NCBI RefSeq assembly: GCF_003713065.1
Contig: NZ_CP033433.1
Coordinates: 2,391,001-2,455,000 of the forward strand
Origin: Cohnella candidum
Lineage (GTDB): Bacteria; Bacillota; Bacilli; Paenibacillales; Paenibacillaceae
Length of the DNA stretch: 64,000 bases
Direction: 5' to 3'
The position numbers were made by a program, and so were the translations under genes. How positions within the stretch are numbered: the first letter of the stretch is position 1; every line of letters starts with the position of its first letter. Of the stretch, positions 25,401 to 34,500 are shown piece by piece. The notes beneath the pieces are model-generated. The model was not told the origin of the DNA. It did no database searches and worked only from the letters and a program-made list of their open reading frames with translations.

Positions 25401-26710
25401 ACACCCACATAATAACTCAGCGTCGATCTCGAAAAAGATAGGACTCCGGGATTCAAGGTAATGCCGGCCAAATCCGCGTTAGTCGATTTTGCAATGTTCC
25501 CAGGAATCGGATTCGGAGGCGAAACCGGATCCAGTCCTTCCAGCTTCCGCTTGTCCTCCTGGTACCGAATTTTCTCAGCTACAGCCAGCTTATCGAGATA
25601 GGCTGACTCCGCATGTTTCTTCTTGGCTTCTTCCGCTTTGCGGTTGGACTCTTCTTTCTGCTTGCGCTCTTCTTCCAACTTCTTCTTAAGCGCCTCTTCT
25701 TGTTTGATACGCTCTTGCTCTGCCTGCTTGTTGGCCGCCTCTTCCTTCTGTCTCTGGTTCTCCTGTTTTTGCTTATCTTGTTCGCTTAGTTGCTGACCCT
25801 TCTTCGACAAATCGATTTGCACGCCCGACTGGAGTTCAGCTTCATGGATCAAGGTATCGACCCGTTCTTTCGTTAGAACGCCGCCTTTTACCGCGCTGTC
25901 TGCGATTGCTCCGAGCAGGTTCTCGATATTGGATTTTTTGCGATTAATTTCTTCCGAAGTTTGAGCTCCCGCGTTATTAAAATAACGTTCAAGCTTTTCT
26001 TTATTTTCCTTGACGATATCTCCTGCCGCTTTGAGAATGGCTTCAACGATGAAGGGCTCGTTTTGGAGCATCAACAAATCCAAGTTGACGGGAGCGATAG
26101 AAATCTCGCCGGCACCCTTGTCACTCTTGAGCATGACGGCTTTCTCTGACGGATAAACATCTACCGACTCGGAATTTCCTTTGGGCGTCATGTTAACAAC
26201 ACCCGCCACGACCGTAAGACGACTGATGTTGCTCATCGGATCGACGGAAGCGAGCAAATGCGTACCGCGTACGCCCATGATAGCCGTCGGTGTTTCGATG
26301 GTAAACTCGTCGTTTTTGGAAGCGATCGATTTCACGTCCACCCAGGCTGTACCGTTCAACATGCTGACCTTCGTCCGCGTTCCTTTCTTGTCGGAGAGCT
26401 TGGAAAATGTCAGTGTCGTGTTGGCGGAGACCGAAATTTTATCGTCCTCGGTTGTACCGTTCGAAAATTGGAGGACAGCCGTGCTGTCCTCTCCGGTGAA
26501 AAGAATGTCCCCTTCGTTCAGGCTCATTTTCGTGAAGGCCTTGAATTGTTTGGTGCCCCCGGATTTCTTGACCTGAACGGTACCCTTCAAATCTTTAATA
26601 ATGGCTACGCGCGAGGTCGCAGCATCTGCCTGATTCGCAAATATCCCTGCGATAGGCAGTGCGAAGAGTATGAGGGCTAAGAAACGAATGAGTCCAGCTC
26701 TTATTTTCAT
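22442..26710 (-). CDS. FecR-domain secreted surface protein 2 with InlB/Listeria-Bacteroides type repeats
   Basis: 1422 residues, the largest of the four. The first 400 residues repeat the family plan: signal peptide (1-30, ending QADA), FecR-like domain with GVRGTHLLA, helical segment with VKENKEKLERYF and NIENLLGAIADSAVKGG, and a coiled coil rich in Lys, Glu and Gln. Cadherin-like sandwich domains follow to about 730. Four 71-residue divergent InlB-type repeats (GYHFVKWSDGVTTAARTD) occupy about 730-1013. Several Listeria-Bacteroides repeats (GYSFAGWYSN, VTLYAKW) continue to about 1330, and a further beta domain ends the protein. Such repeats make rigid adhesin stalks. The ATG follows AAGGAAGGAAG. 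It is not anchored by any motif I recognise. Confidence 0.87.
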   Translation of the reverse strand: MKIRAGLIRFLALILFALPIAGIFANQADAATSRVAIIKDLKGTVQVKKSGGTKQFKAFTKMSLNEGDILFTGEDSTAVLQFSNGTTEDDKISVSANTTLTFSKLSDKKGTRTKVSMLNGTAWVDVKSIASKNDEFTIETPTAIMGVRGTHLLASVDPMSNISRLTVVAGVVNMTPKGNSESVDVYPSEKAVMLKSDKGAGEISIAPVNLDLLMLQNEPFIVEAILKAAGDIVKENKEKLERYFNNAGAQTSEEINRKKSNIENLLGAIADSAVKGGVLTKERVDTLIHEAELQSGVQIDLSKKGQQLSEQDKQKQENQRQKEEAANKQAEQERIKQEEALKKKLEEERKQKEESNRKAEEAKKKHAESAYLDKLAVAEKIRYQEDKRKLEGLDPVSPPNPIPGNIAKSTNADLAGITLNPGVLSFSRSTLSYYVGVLKSVQSLQITPTVSDSGKATVKVNGIASGSGSASNISLGSPGTDTTVAIQVTAENGNTKTYSLTVHRDDAISSVTLPSNLGIQFDPSKLSYVVPPVTSGTNSVTMAFGSAEDASNMKIRVTVNGSFIGDYDGGQSFNVSLGDQYNEVVVSLVPKVGSSQFNKRLVASIQPFYLVAADPEPTVLKSYTFKIWKSAADDGSADLLGVRVNDSTATSANNSFTASVAPDATSAALEFYTRDPSDKILWNGEEKGYGERFNYPLSAGQSTFTGTVTVKGADATVKNTYSLSLNRTLIYTLNYQAGANGKITGDISQTVESGSDGTTVTAVPDAGYHFVKWSDDVTTAARTDTSVTGDIDVTATFAINTYKLNYTAGTNGLINGVASQTVDNGSNGTTVTAVPDAGYHFVKWSDGVTTAARTDTNVTADIDVTATFAINTYTLKYTAGTNGLISGVASQTVESRSEGTTVTAVPDAGYHFVKWSDGVITAARTDTNVTADIVVTATFAINTYTLKYTAGTNGSIDGDTPQTVNNGSNGTTVTAMPKPGYHFVKWSDGVTTAARTDTNVTADIDVTATFAINAYMVTYNGNGYTNGSVPVSVNQDDGSTVTVAGNSGNLTKSGYSFAGWNTKTDGSGTSYAPGATFTLSADVTLYAQWSINSYTVTYDGNGNDSGSVPSSVTQNANTTVTIAGNTGNLTKTGSTFAGWNTSPYGNGVNYTANDTLTLTQNVTLYAKWATNGYTVTFNSNGGTSVSSQNVNYSAKVSEPVAPSKTGYSFAGWYSNDTLSTTFDFNSGITSSITLYAKWIPETYTVTFVTYGGSSINSQSVNYGEQVLLPTAPTKSGYLFVGWYTDSDLTIGFDFNTAVTGNMVLYAKWTLDTPITLSRFEMSINFKNLPLFLTQSIAGSDNIHRATVLKLFDIFGFTIKPVTNYGIASITVQNGSKSPITESHGDIYVAANMVDAGLNHFTITIVDTSGVSHTYQLDLQIGH
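23671..24520 (-). repeat. Four tandem 213-bp coding repeats in FecR gene 2
   Basis: The segment CGAAGTGGTA recurs at 23761, 23974, 24187 and 24400, an exact 213-base period (71 codons). Copies are nearly identical at the DNA level, including silent positions, with a few changes such as ACC to ATA in one copy. This is the sign of recent duplication or gene conversion and allows copy-number change by slippage. Confidence 0.9.
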
Positions 26711-26756
26711 TTGGCCACTTCCTTCCTTACTTACTTTCGGCTTTACACAATAAGAA

Positions 26757-26781
26757 ACCCGGAACTTACGCTGTTCCGGGT
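26757..26781 (-). terminator. Terminator hairpin between FecR genes 3 and 2, possibly in the leader of gene 2
   Basis: A perfect 9-bp stem ACCCGGAAC/GTTCCGGGT with a 7-base loop, followed on the minus strand by TTCTTATTG. It is the only terminator-like structure downstream of FecR gene 3. It also lies downstream of the likely promoter of FecR gene 2 (-10 at 26832-26837), so transcripts of gene 2 would have to pass it. Confidence 0.75.
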
Positions 26782-26831
26782 GGTTGAGACTAAGAAGTCG
26801 TTCTATCGGATGTTTCTAGTTCGCTAGCTTC

Positions 26832-26864
26832 ATTATATCGCAAAATTTGTATTTTTTCTGTAAT
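26832..26864 (-). promoter_or_regulatory. Probable promoter of FecR gene 2
   Basis: A minus-strand TATAAT at 26832-26837 lies 17 bases after ATTACAGAAA (26855-26864). The same ten bases stand 18 bases before TATAAT upstream of FecR gene 3. No consensus -35 hexamer is seen, so the shared element may be an activator site. Confidence 0.5.
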
Positions 26865-26897
26865 TTTCAACCAAATATATGACAAAGTACGAGTCTA

Positions 26898-29771
26898 TCA
26901 AGCAGAGGGACGATGGATCGTAATCCAGTACGGATCGGATCCGTCATCCGGCTTTATCTGGTAATAGTTATCTCCATCCTGCAATTCCAAGAAGTAGATT
27001 CCTCCCTCGCCTGCCGTCACTTCCGTATCAGGACTACCCTCTTTCCATACCGTCCACTCGATCCCCGAATATCCGTTCGGCGTATATTCAAGAGCTACAC
27101 CCTCAACGTCTGTTGAAACGTTATTGGTATAAGTATGATTCCACGGAACAAAGCCCGATAAGCTCGCGCTGTCTATTCGTACATCCGTCAACTCCGGCTC
27201 CGGATAAGGTCGAGTGATGATAATGCGATAGTTGGACCACCCTTCACTGTCGCTCGCTACCAAGTCGAAGGAGTTGGCTCCAAAATCCAGGGGGAGGCTG
27301 GCTGGATTTTGTAAGACGCCATTTTTGTATACGGCAGCCGTTACCCCGATATCTGTTGAGAAAACCGGCATGTAGACGGCAGAGACAACAGAACTTTCCA
27401 CACTGCCAGTTGAATAGCCGTAACTCCCCCCACCTGGATGCGTTAACGAGATTGAATAGTCTGCCCCATTGTAATGATAGGCCATATTAAAACTCATACT
27501 GTAACGGGAAGAATCGCCATTGTATACTTTCAAGTTATATTCATCATGATAAACCTCAGCGATATCCTCCGTTACGATATCGAAAGAATGAATGCCCGCT
27601 GGAGACAGTGGAAGCGGAATTTCGTAAGGAGTTGCCACCTCCGCACCATTGACGGTCTTCACGGATGCCCACGAGGTATAATCCGAATCAAAGAAATTCA
27701 TATACAAATTCGCTCCCAAAGCTCCGCCGTACACAGTAGAGAGATACGTATTGGGTCCGATTTGGGCAGCCGGCCGATAGCCTACTTTGATATTCGGAAC
27801 GGGTTTCCCATTCTCAATGATAAAGAGCGCGACCGGGATCTCATATTCGTCAGATGACTCTTCTTTGGCATTGTCGTATACGTAAAGGAAATAGAAGTTC
27901 ATACCTTCTTGCAACGTTACGGACTTACTGCCGCTCGTTTCCCAGGTTTGAACGGGAGCCGCGCGCATCTGATCAGCCGGAATTTCGCGGTATTCCGAGT
28001 CCCCCCATCCGTAAAGGGCTGCACTGTAATTGTTGCTGACAAAATTCAAAGTCAAATCGATACTGTCGGCGGGGGTATCGAGCCTCGTAATAGGTATGTT
28101 CTCTACATCCCTAAAAGAGTGCCAAGTAAGCGTGTTATCCCCGTCCGTCGCGCTAAATGAACTTAAGTAGTCGGATATTTGGTAAGTCGGCTCGCTTGGT
28201 GCCCTCGTGACGGTTAGGGTATAATTGCGAGTTGTCACGCCGTTAGGCGCCATAACGACAAAATCGAAAGTCGTTTCGTCACCAGGAGCGTTTAAGGCTA
28301 GCTTCTCCGTGGTTTTCGACGTCAGAACCGCAGAGTGGTATTTCACCGTGGCGTTCGATTCCTGAGTTACGAACGTCGCGACGATTTTTTGGATGTTGTT
28401 GCTTACCGACGCCTCGTATTCGGTCGGATCAACGGACGATTGCGTTACGGTGATCGGAGCGGCTGAACTGGAATCGTCCGTGTAACCAAACGCCCTGAGC
28501 GATTGCAATTGTGCGTTATCGGATAACACAACGCTTGAAGACGGTTGGCTGACCGGCACGGGTTGATTTCCAGGTGTCGAAGCTGCATCCAGTTTTTTCT
28601 TACTTTCGACGAATCGCTGTTTTTCCGCCTCCGAGAGAAGCTTCTCGTATTCCTCCTGGGCTTTTTTCTTTTTCTCCTCGTCCGATTTCTTATTTTCCTC
28701 TTCGCGCCTCAGCCGTTCTTCTTCAATTTTTTTGTTCAGATCAGCAAGCTTTTTACGTTCGTCTTCATCCTTTTTCCGTTGTTCGTCCGCCGCTTTTTTC
28801 GCTTCATCATCCTTTTTCTTTTGTTCGTACTGAAGACGCTTCTCTTCGTCGGAAAGGACGATATTCTTTTTGCTGAGATCGATCGTTACACCCGTTTGTG
28901 TTTGGGCTTCCTGAACCAATTGGTTCACTCGATCTTGTGAAATAAGACCGTTTTTCACCGCATTGTCAACGATAGCTCCGAGCAAGTTCTCCACGTTGGT
29001 TTTCTTGCGGGATAGATCATTGGACACGCCTGCATCCTCGAAATACTGATCCAATTTTTGTTGGTTCTCTTTTACGATTTCTCCCGCGGCTGTTACGATC
29101 GCTTCTATGAGGGATTTGTCGTTCTGCTTCATCAAGGTATCGAGATCGGCAGGTGCCACAATAATCTCCCCGACGTCCTCTTGTTCTTTAGTGACTAAGG
29201 CATTATTGCCTGGCTTCACGTCGTAGGATTCGTCGCTTCCAGCAGGTTTCGTGTTGACGACGCCAGCCGCCACTGTCAACCGTGTTGCACCGGTTTCCGG
29301 GTTAACGTTAACAAGCAAATGAGTTCCCCGGACGCCCATGATCGCGGTAGGCGTTTCCAACGTGAACTCATCGCTCTTGGAGGAGATCGACTTGACGTCC
29401 ACCCAAGCCGAACCGTTAAGCATGCTGACTTTCGTCTTTGTCCCGTTCTTGTCGGAAAGCTTGGAAAAAGTCAGTGTCGTTCCGGAAGCGACCGACATTT
29501 TATCATCTTCGGAGGTTCCGTTCGCGAATTGAAGAACTGCAGAGCTGTTAGCGGATGTGGAGAGAACGTCTCCTTCGTTTAAGCTCATTTTCGCGAAAGC
29601 TTTAAACAGCTTGGAACCTCCGGATTTTTTGACTTGCACGGTGCCGCTCATTGATTTGATGATCGCGACACGTGATGTTGCCGCATGAACAGTATTAGCC
29701 GTTAAGTTGATCAGGGGTAAAGCTGCCAGCAACAGAGCCAACCCGTAAAGAAGCCCTTTTCGGAATCTCAC
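26898..29771 (-). CDS. FecR-domain secreted surface protein 3
   Basis: 957 residues from a GTG at 29771 that follows GGAGG by 8 bases; an in-frame ATG at 29786 overlaps that ribosome binding site and is less likely. A signal peptide (RKGLLYGLALLLAALP, ending TVHA) precedes the FecR-like domain with the GVRGTHLLV motif, the helical segment (VKENQQKLDQYF, NVENLLGAIVDNAVKNG), a coiled coil rich in Lys, Asp and Glu, and a beta-sandwich tail. The first 400 residues are very close to protein 1; the tails are unrelated in detail. The gene has its own promoter and terminator. Surface location is inferred from the signal peptide; function unknown. Confidence 0.86.
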   Translation of the reverse strand: MRFRKGLLYGLALLLAALPLINLTANTVHAATSRVAIIKSMSGTVQVKKSGGSKLFKAFAKMSLNEGDVLSTSANSSAVLQFANGTSEDDKMSVASGTTLTFSKLSDKNGTKTKVSMLNGSAWVDVKSISSKSDEFTLETPTAIMGVRGTHLLVNVNPETGATRLTVAAGVVNTKPAGSDESYDVKPGNNALVTKEQEDVGEIIVAPADLDTLMKQNDKSLIEAIVTAAGEIVKENQQKLDQYFEDAGVSNDLSRKKTNVENLLGAIVDNAVKNGLISQDRVNQLVQEAQTQTGVTIDLSKKNIVLSDEEKRLQYEQKKKDDEAKKAADEQRKKDEDERKKLADLNKKIEEERLRREEENKKSDEEKKKKAQEEYEKLLSEAEKQRFVESKKKLDAASTPGNQPVPVSQPSSSVVLSDNAQLQSLRAFGYTDDSSSAAPITVTQSSVDPTEYEASVSNNIQKIVATFVTQESNATVKYHSAVLTSKTTEKLALNAPGDETTFDFVVMAPNGVTTRNYTLTVTRAPSEPTYQISDYLSSFSATDGDNTLTWHSFRDVENIPITRLDTPADSIDLTLNFVSNNYSAALYGWGDSEYREIPADQMRAAPVQTWETSGSKSVTLQEGMNFYFLYVYDNAKEESSDEYEIPVALFIIENGKPVPNIKVGYRPAAQIGPNTYLSTVYGGALGANLYMNFFDSDYTSWASVKTVNGAEVATPYEIPLPLSPAGIHSFDIVTEDIAEVYHDEYNLKVYNGDSSRYSMSFNMAYHYNGADYSISLTHPGGGSYGYSTGSVESSVVSAVYMPVFSTDIGVTAAVYKNGVLQNPASLPLDFGANSFDLVASDSEGWSNYRIIITRPYPEPELTDVRIDSASLSGFVPWNHTYTNNVSTDVEGVALEYTPNGYSGIEWTVWKEGSPDTEVTAGEGGIYFLELQDGDNYYQIKPDDGSDPYWITIHRPSA

Positions 29772-29832
29772 TCTTATAACCTCCATGTTATTTCTATGTA
29801 TTTTGCCTTTCGGCAGAATTGTCCGTATTTTG

Positions 29833-29876
29833 ATTATAGAATCGAATCCTGTCGCATTTCTGTAATCTAGATTACA
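29833..29876 (-). promoter_or_regulatory. Promoter of FecR gene 3 with a 16-bp perfect palindrome
   Basis: The minus-strand -10 box TATAAT is at 29833-29838. Upstream, TGTAATCTAGATTACA at 29861-29876 is a perfect 16-base palindrome that covers the edge of the -35 region, a typical position for a dimeric regulator. One arm with its flank, ATTACAGAAA, is shared with the promoter of FecR gene 2. Confidence 0.6.
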
Positions 29877-29883
29877 ATTTGAC

Positions 29884-29910
29884 AAAAAAAGGCGCCCTGA
29901 GCGGGCGCCT
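29884..29910 (-). terminator. Rho-independent terminator of the cyclase-FecR4-NHL operon
   Basis: AGGCGCCC/GGGCGCCT stem with a 5-base loop followed on the minus strand by TTTTTTT, 14 bases after the stop of the NHL-stalk gene. Confidence 0.9.
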
Positions 29911-29923
29911 GACCTCTAATTCT

Positions 29924-31498
29924 TTAGAACGTTTTATCCCGGATGACGACGGTGGTTGCCGACTGATCCCATTGGATATCGAGGTTATTTTCTTCCGCGA
30001 AAAATCTGACCGGCAGGAACATCCGGTTTTGCTTGATAAACGCCGGTGCGTTCAAGGTAACCGTCGTATTCACGCCGTTTACCGTTTTGATGACGGTTTT
30101 GCTGCCGCTCTTGATCGTGTAGGTCGTATCGCCTTTGGTCAAGAAGGCTTCGTCGGTGGCATTGTTGTTCGTCACTTTATATTGCAAAGCTTCGGAAACG
30201 GCTCTTACCGGCAAGAACGTGTAGTTCGATTTCATTTGAGCCGGCACGTCGGAAGGCACCAATTTGCCGTTCAACAGAACGTTGATCGTTTTGCTCGGGA
30301 GAGTCGCGGGTTTCGTATACTTCTGCAAAACACGGATTTTGTTGCCATACTCGTCCGCGATGGCAAGACGTCCATCCGCAAGTACGGTGACATCCGTCGG
30401 ATGGTTGAATTGAGCGGAACCCGTAACTCCATCCGTTTGGCCATACTCGGATCCTACACCGGCAAGCGTAGATACTTGCCCGCCTTTAATCAAACGGATC
30501 GCATGGTTCAAGCTGTCCGCAACAACAACGGTTCCGTCGGCGGTAACCGTAAGACCTTCTGGAGCGTTAAAGCGTGCAGCAGCGGCTGCCCCGTCGACGT
30601 AATCACCTTCCACATACGAAGCTTGGGAAGCATAGGAACCGCCGCCGGCAACGGTCGTGACTTGGCCGGAAGCAAAATCGAGGTAGCGGATCCGCTGGTT
30701 GCCACGGTCGCTGACATACAGATTGCCTTTCGCGTCGACGGCCACTCCGCTCGGCTCATTGAATTTCGCCGACGAAATAGCGCCGTCCAAGAAATCGCCC
30801 GCGTCTTCGACCGCACCTGGGAAGTATTCCACATTTCGGGTGGACGCAGCAGTCAACGTCGTGACTTTGCCGTCAGTGGCGATCTTCCGAATCACATGGT
30901 TCAGCGTATCGGCCACGTAAATGTTACCCTTCGCGTCGACTGCAACGTCGGTGGGATGATCGAAGGAGGCCTCCGAACCGATCCCGTCGGTGCTTCCGAT
31001 TTTTCCGTTACCTGCAAGAGTCGTGACTTTGCCGTCTTTCGTGATTTTACGGATTGCGTTGTTTCCGGTATCGGCCACATAAATGTTGCCGGTAACGTCG
31101 ATCGCCAAACCGGAAGGCAGCTCGAACGCCGACTGGGCCAGAATCGCATCATTCAAGCCGCCTTTCGGCAAGCCTGCATCATCCTCGCCTAGGTCCAGGC
31201 CCGCATAAGCGGAAACTTGTTCCGCAGTCAAAGTGCGAAGCAAATGGTTGCCGTTATCGGAAACGAGCAATTTACCGTCCGGCAACGCTACAACCGAGTG
31301 TGGGTGGAAGAACGTCGCGGCATTCGCCGCTCCGTTCTCGTGTCCCCACTCAGCTTTACCTGCCCACGTGCGGATTTCATAGAGTTTAGATGAGGTTGTC
31401 CAAGATGTGTCGGCTGCGGCGAAAGAAGAAGTCGCCCAAGAAACCGTAAGCGTAAATCCTAGTAAAAGGGCGGATAAGTTCTTTAACTTTTTGTTCAT
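29924..31498 (-). CDS. Secreted NHL-repeat beta-propeller with copper-amine-oxidase-like stalk domain
   Basis: 524 residues. A signal peptide (1-27, ending SSFA) is followed by about five to six NHL repeats (60-365), each recognisable by patterns such as FDHPTDVAVDAKGNIYVAD and NHVIRKI. A C-terminal stalk domain (about 390-524) resembles the copper amine oxidase N-terminal domain (INVLLNGKL, FLPVRAVSEAL, MFLPVRFFAEE). NHL propellers bind proteins or glycans, and the stalk domain is common in secreted Paenibacillaceae proteins. No copper site is implied. The ATG follows AGGAG, 32 bases after the stop of FecR gene 4, so it is the last gene of the cyclase operon. Confidence 0.88.
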   Translation of the reverse strand: MNKKLKNLSALLLGFTLTVSWATSSFAAADTSWTTSSKLYEIRTWAGKAEWGHENGAANAATFFHPHSVVALPDGKLLVSDNGNHLLRTLTAEQVSAYAGLDLGEDDAGLPKGGLNDAILAQSAFELPSGLAIDVTGNIYVADTGNNAIRKITKDGKVTTLAGNGKIGSTDGIGSEASFDHPTDVAVDAKGNIYVADTLNHVIRKIATDGKVTTLTAASTRNVEYFPGAVEDAGDFLDGAISSAKFNEPSGVAVDAKGNLYVSDRGNQRIRYLDFASGQVTTVAGGGSYASQASYVEGDYVDGAAAAARFNAPEGLTVTADGTVVVADSLNHAIRLIKGGQVSTLAGVGSEYGQTDGVTGSAQFNHPTDVTVLADGRLAIADEYGNKIRVLQKYTKPATLPSKTINVLLNGKLVPSDVPAQMKSNYTFLPVRAVSEALQYKVTNNNATDEAFLTKGDTTYTIKSGSKTVIKTVNGVNTTVTLNAPAFIKQNRMFLPVRFFAEENNLDIQWDQSATTVVIRDKTF

Positions 31499-31530
31499 CG
31501 TATGGCTCCTGTCGTGTATTTTTACTTACT

Positions 31531-34500
31531 TTAAACCGGATGTTCTATTTCGAGCGGTTTGTCGCTTCTAATCAAGTAAATTTTGAAATCGAGATGATTC
31601 AATCGTGCCCGGTCCCAAACACGAACCTCGAAAATATAGGTATCCGGATTTGCCGGATCAAACGATGATGGTGTCATACCGTCCAAGACAAATACATGTC
31701 CAACCTTACTTACGGTCAATGACGGATTTTCGGAACCGGGTCTAATTTCGAGATCTTCATAATCTGAGTAATAATCTTTCAAGTATATACGAGAATCGTT
31801 AGAACCCGCTCCTAGGTAGTAAGTTAGGTAGGTTACAGTAGTAACGGACATCTCGTCTGAAGGCGGAAATCCTGCTCCAAACGCATCATCTGTTCTAAAC
31901 CCAAAGGATTCGGCATACTCATCCAGATCTTCTGAAAAATATGGGTTAACAACGAGATCTGCCGCTTTCGTCCAATCAGAATCCGAAGTCCGCTTCATCC
32001 ATAAAGTAAAGTTATCTGTGTCGTGGAGTTCAATTGTAAATTGGTGATCCGCGTCTGTGTCTGTGTCAGTAAAGTCCAATGCAGTCGTATGCTGGTAGCC
32101 ATTATAGGTAATGTCGGTTACATGCTGTTCAACGTCTTGGTTGAGTCGCAATTGTATCATATAACCGGATTGAGGTTTGATATCCAAATCGACACTGTCG
32201 GCATAGGTAGTGTCGATGTAATATCTCGGTAGCTCATCCGTCGACAATCCTGTAACCGGTGTCCAATATCTGGTGTAGTTGCAATATCCACATTCACTAT
32301 TGGGGGATGCAGACCAGGATTTCACGCCAGTTGGCAATTCCGCACGATACAACTTCAGCCAAGTGCGGTCTTCCATCCCCACATAATCGACACGGTATTC
32401 ATTCATCCCCGGCTGCAACTTGACATGGAGATCGCCGTTATGATCTGAGTAATATTCGTACTCGTGGTCATATTCATCTTCAAGGTAACCTTGAGATGGT
32501 CTCAACCAAGGTAGTGATTCTTGATGATGGATGACGATATTCTCGTAACTCATTGGAATTTGTTTATAATATTGCGGCATCTCTATGCCATAGATTAAGT
32601 AATCATAACTTATTGGATCTCCGGCTTCCGTGGTGATTGTAAAAGGGTCGGTGTTCAGATCATTAAGAATAGAATCAATATCCCCTCTTACGTAATACAA
32701 TGTTAGAGATTGACCGACCGATTCGCTTCCGTGTTTCAAGGTGAGCTTCATTGTCGTAACTTTGTTGTCAAGCAATCCTTCGATTAAATAACTATAGTAG
32801 CTACCGTCTTCTGATCCCGTAAAATGATATGTCGCCTTAGACTCTTCCGGTTCCAGAACCTGTAAGTCAACTCCGTTGACCACCGGGCTGGCCGAAGCAT
32901 CCACACCGAATTCAAAATAAAGGGTGTCAGAGTATCCGTTCGTGACATATGATGTGTCGCCTATTTGATTCCAGTAATAGGTAATATTTGGTGATGCAGA
33001 TGGGCCGTTGTTGTTGGAGTACCACCCGGACATTCCTTTCGGAAACGCCGCATGACTCACCGTCACATGGTATTCTTTCGTACTGACTAGAATCTTGACT
33101 GTCGTCCCGGATGCAAATTGATATAGCGGAATCCAGTACGTATCTCCTTCGGGATTCAAAGTTTCATATTCGGTAAGGAGACTCGGTTCTTCGAATTCCT
33201 TAGCGACACTCAAAGTACTGATCGACTGGTTGGCAGCAAAATCTTTCGTGAATTGGATGTAGTAGTTGTTGTTCGAGAGTTCGCCAAGATCCAACTCATT
33301 GCTCGTGAGCGAACTGTAAGGCACCTTCACTTCATTGCCCTTAGCATCTTTATAAATAATTCCGTAGAAAGACGGTACCGGATTCGAGATGACGCCACCG
33401 GAATTCGAGCCCGCCGAAGTCCCGCTGGACTCCTGCTGGCGCTTCTGAAGATCATCCTGGAACCGCTTCTTCTCCGCATCCGAAAGCTGCTTCTCATATG
33501 CTTCCTGCGCTTTCTTCTGCTTGTCCTCAAGAGCTTTCTTATTGGCTTCCTCTTGCTGCTTCTTCTGCTCTTCGAGTTTCTTCTGCAGCTCTTTGTCCCG
33601 CTTCTCTTCTTCCAACTTCAGCTGTTCCAATTTCTGTTGGCGGAGCTGTTCCTTGATGCGGTTAATAGCTTCCTGCTTTTTCTTTTCCTCGTCCGTTATC
33701 AGCAGGCTGGCATTGGTATAGTCCAGCTTCTGCCTGGTTGCGTCCAAAATTTGCTGAAGTACGTTGGTTTCGATTTTCTTCTTGTCGACCGCTTCTTTCA
33801 CGAGCACGCCTAACAAGTTATCCAAGTTATGCGAGAGACGATCCAAGTCCGACTGGTTATTGATCGTCAGAGTGCCCGCATCCGGCTGCTTGCCTTGGTC
33901 GACCTCTTTCTTCAATTGATCCAGCAGCTGGTTGTTCTCTTCCCTGATCGCCGTACCGTTCTCGATGAATTTCTTGATGATTTCAGGCGAAGCTTGGCTG
34001 ACGACTTCATTGACATTGATGATATTAATGCTATCCGCCAAGGAAGTTGGCGATTTGTCTGAACTCAAATCGATCTGTTGCGACGGATACACCAGGACGG
34101 AGTTCTGCCCATTGGATGCCGGGGTTTGCGTCTTCACTTTACCCGCCGCTACGACCAAAGACGTCGAGCCGGTTAAAGGATCCACGTTGACGAAGAAGTG
34201 CGTTCCCCGCACGCCCATGACGGCGGTCGGCGTTTCCAGCGTAAACTCGTCGTTCTTCGTCGAGATCGATTTAACGTCGACCCACGAAGTGCCGTTGAAC
34301 ATCGTCACTTTGGTACGGGTGCCGTTGCGGTCGGACAATTTGGAGAAAGTCAACGTCGATTTGGCCGCGACCGTCATTTGGTCGTCCTCTGAAGTGCCGT
34401 TCGCGAATTGGAGAACCGCAGAGGCGCCCGAATCGGTCGACAGGACGTCGCCTTCGTTCAGGCTCATTTTCGTAAACGCCTTGAATTGTTTGGAGCCGCC

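Noticed and set aside
26711-26831. Known metabolite riboswitch in the FecR 2 leader
   Set aside because: No match to riboswitch cores that I know; only a terminator-like hairpin is supported.
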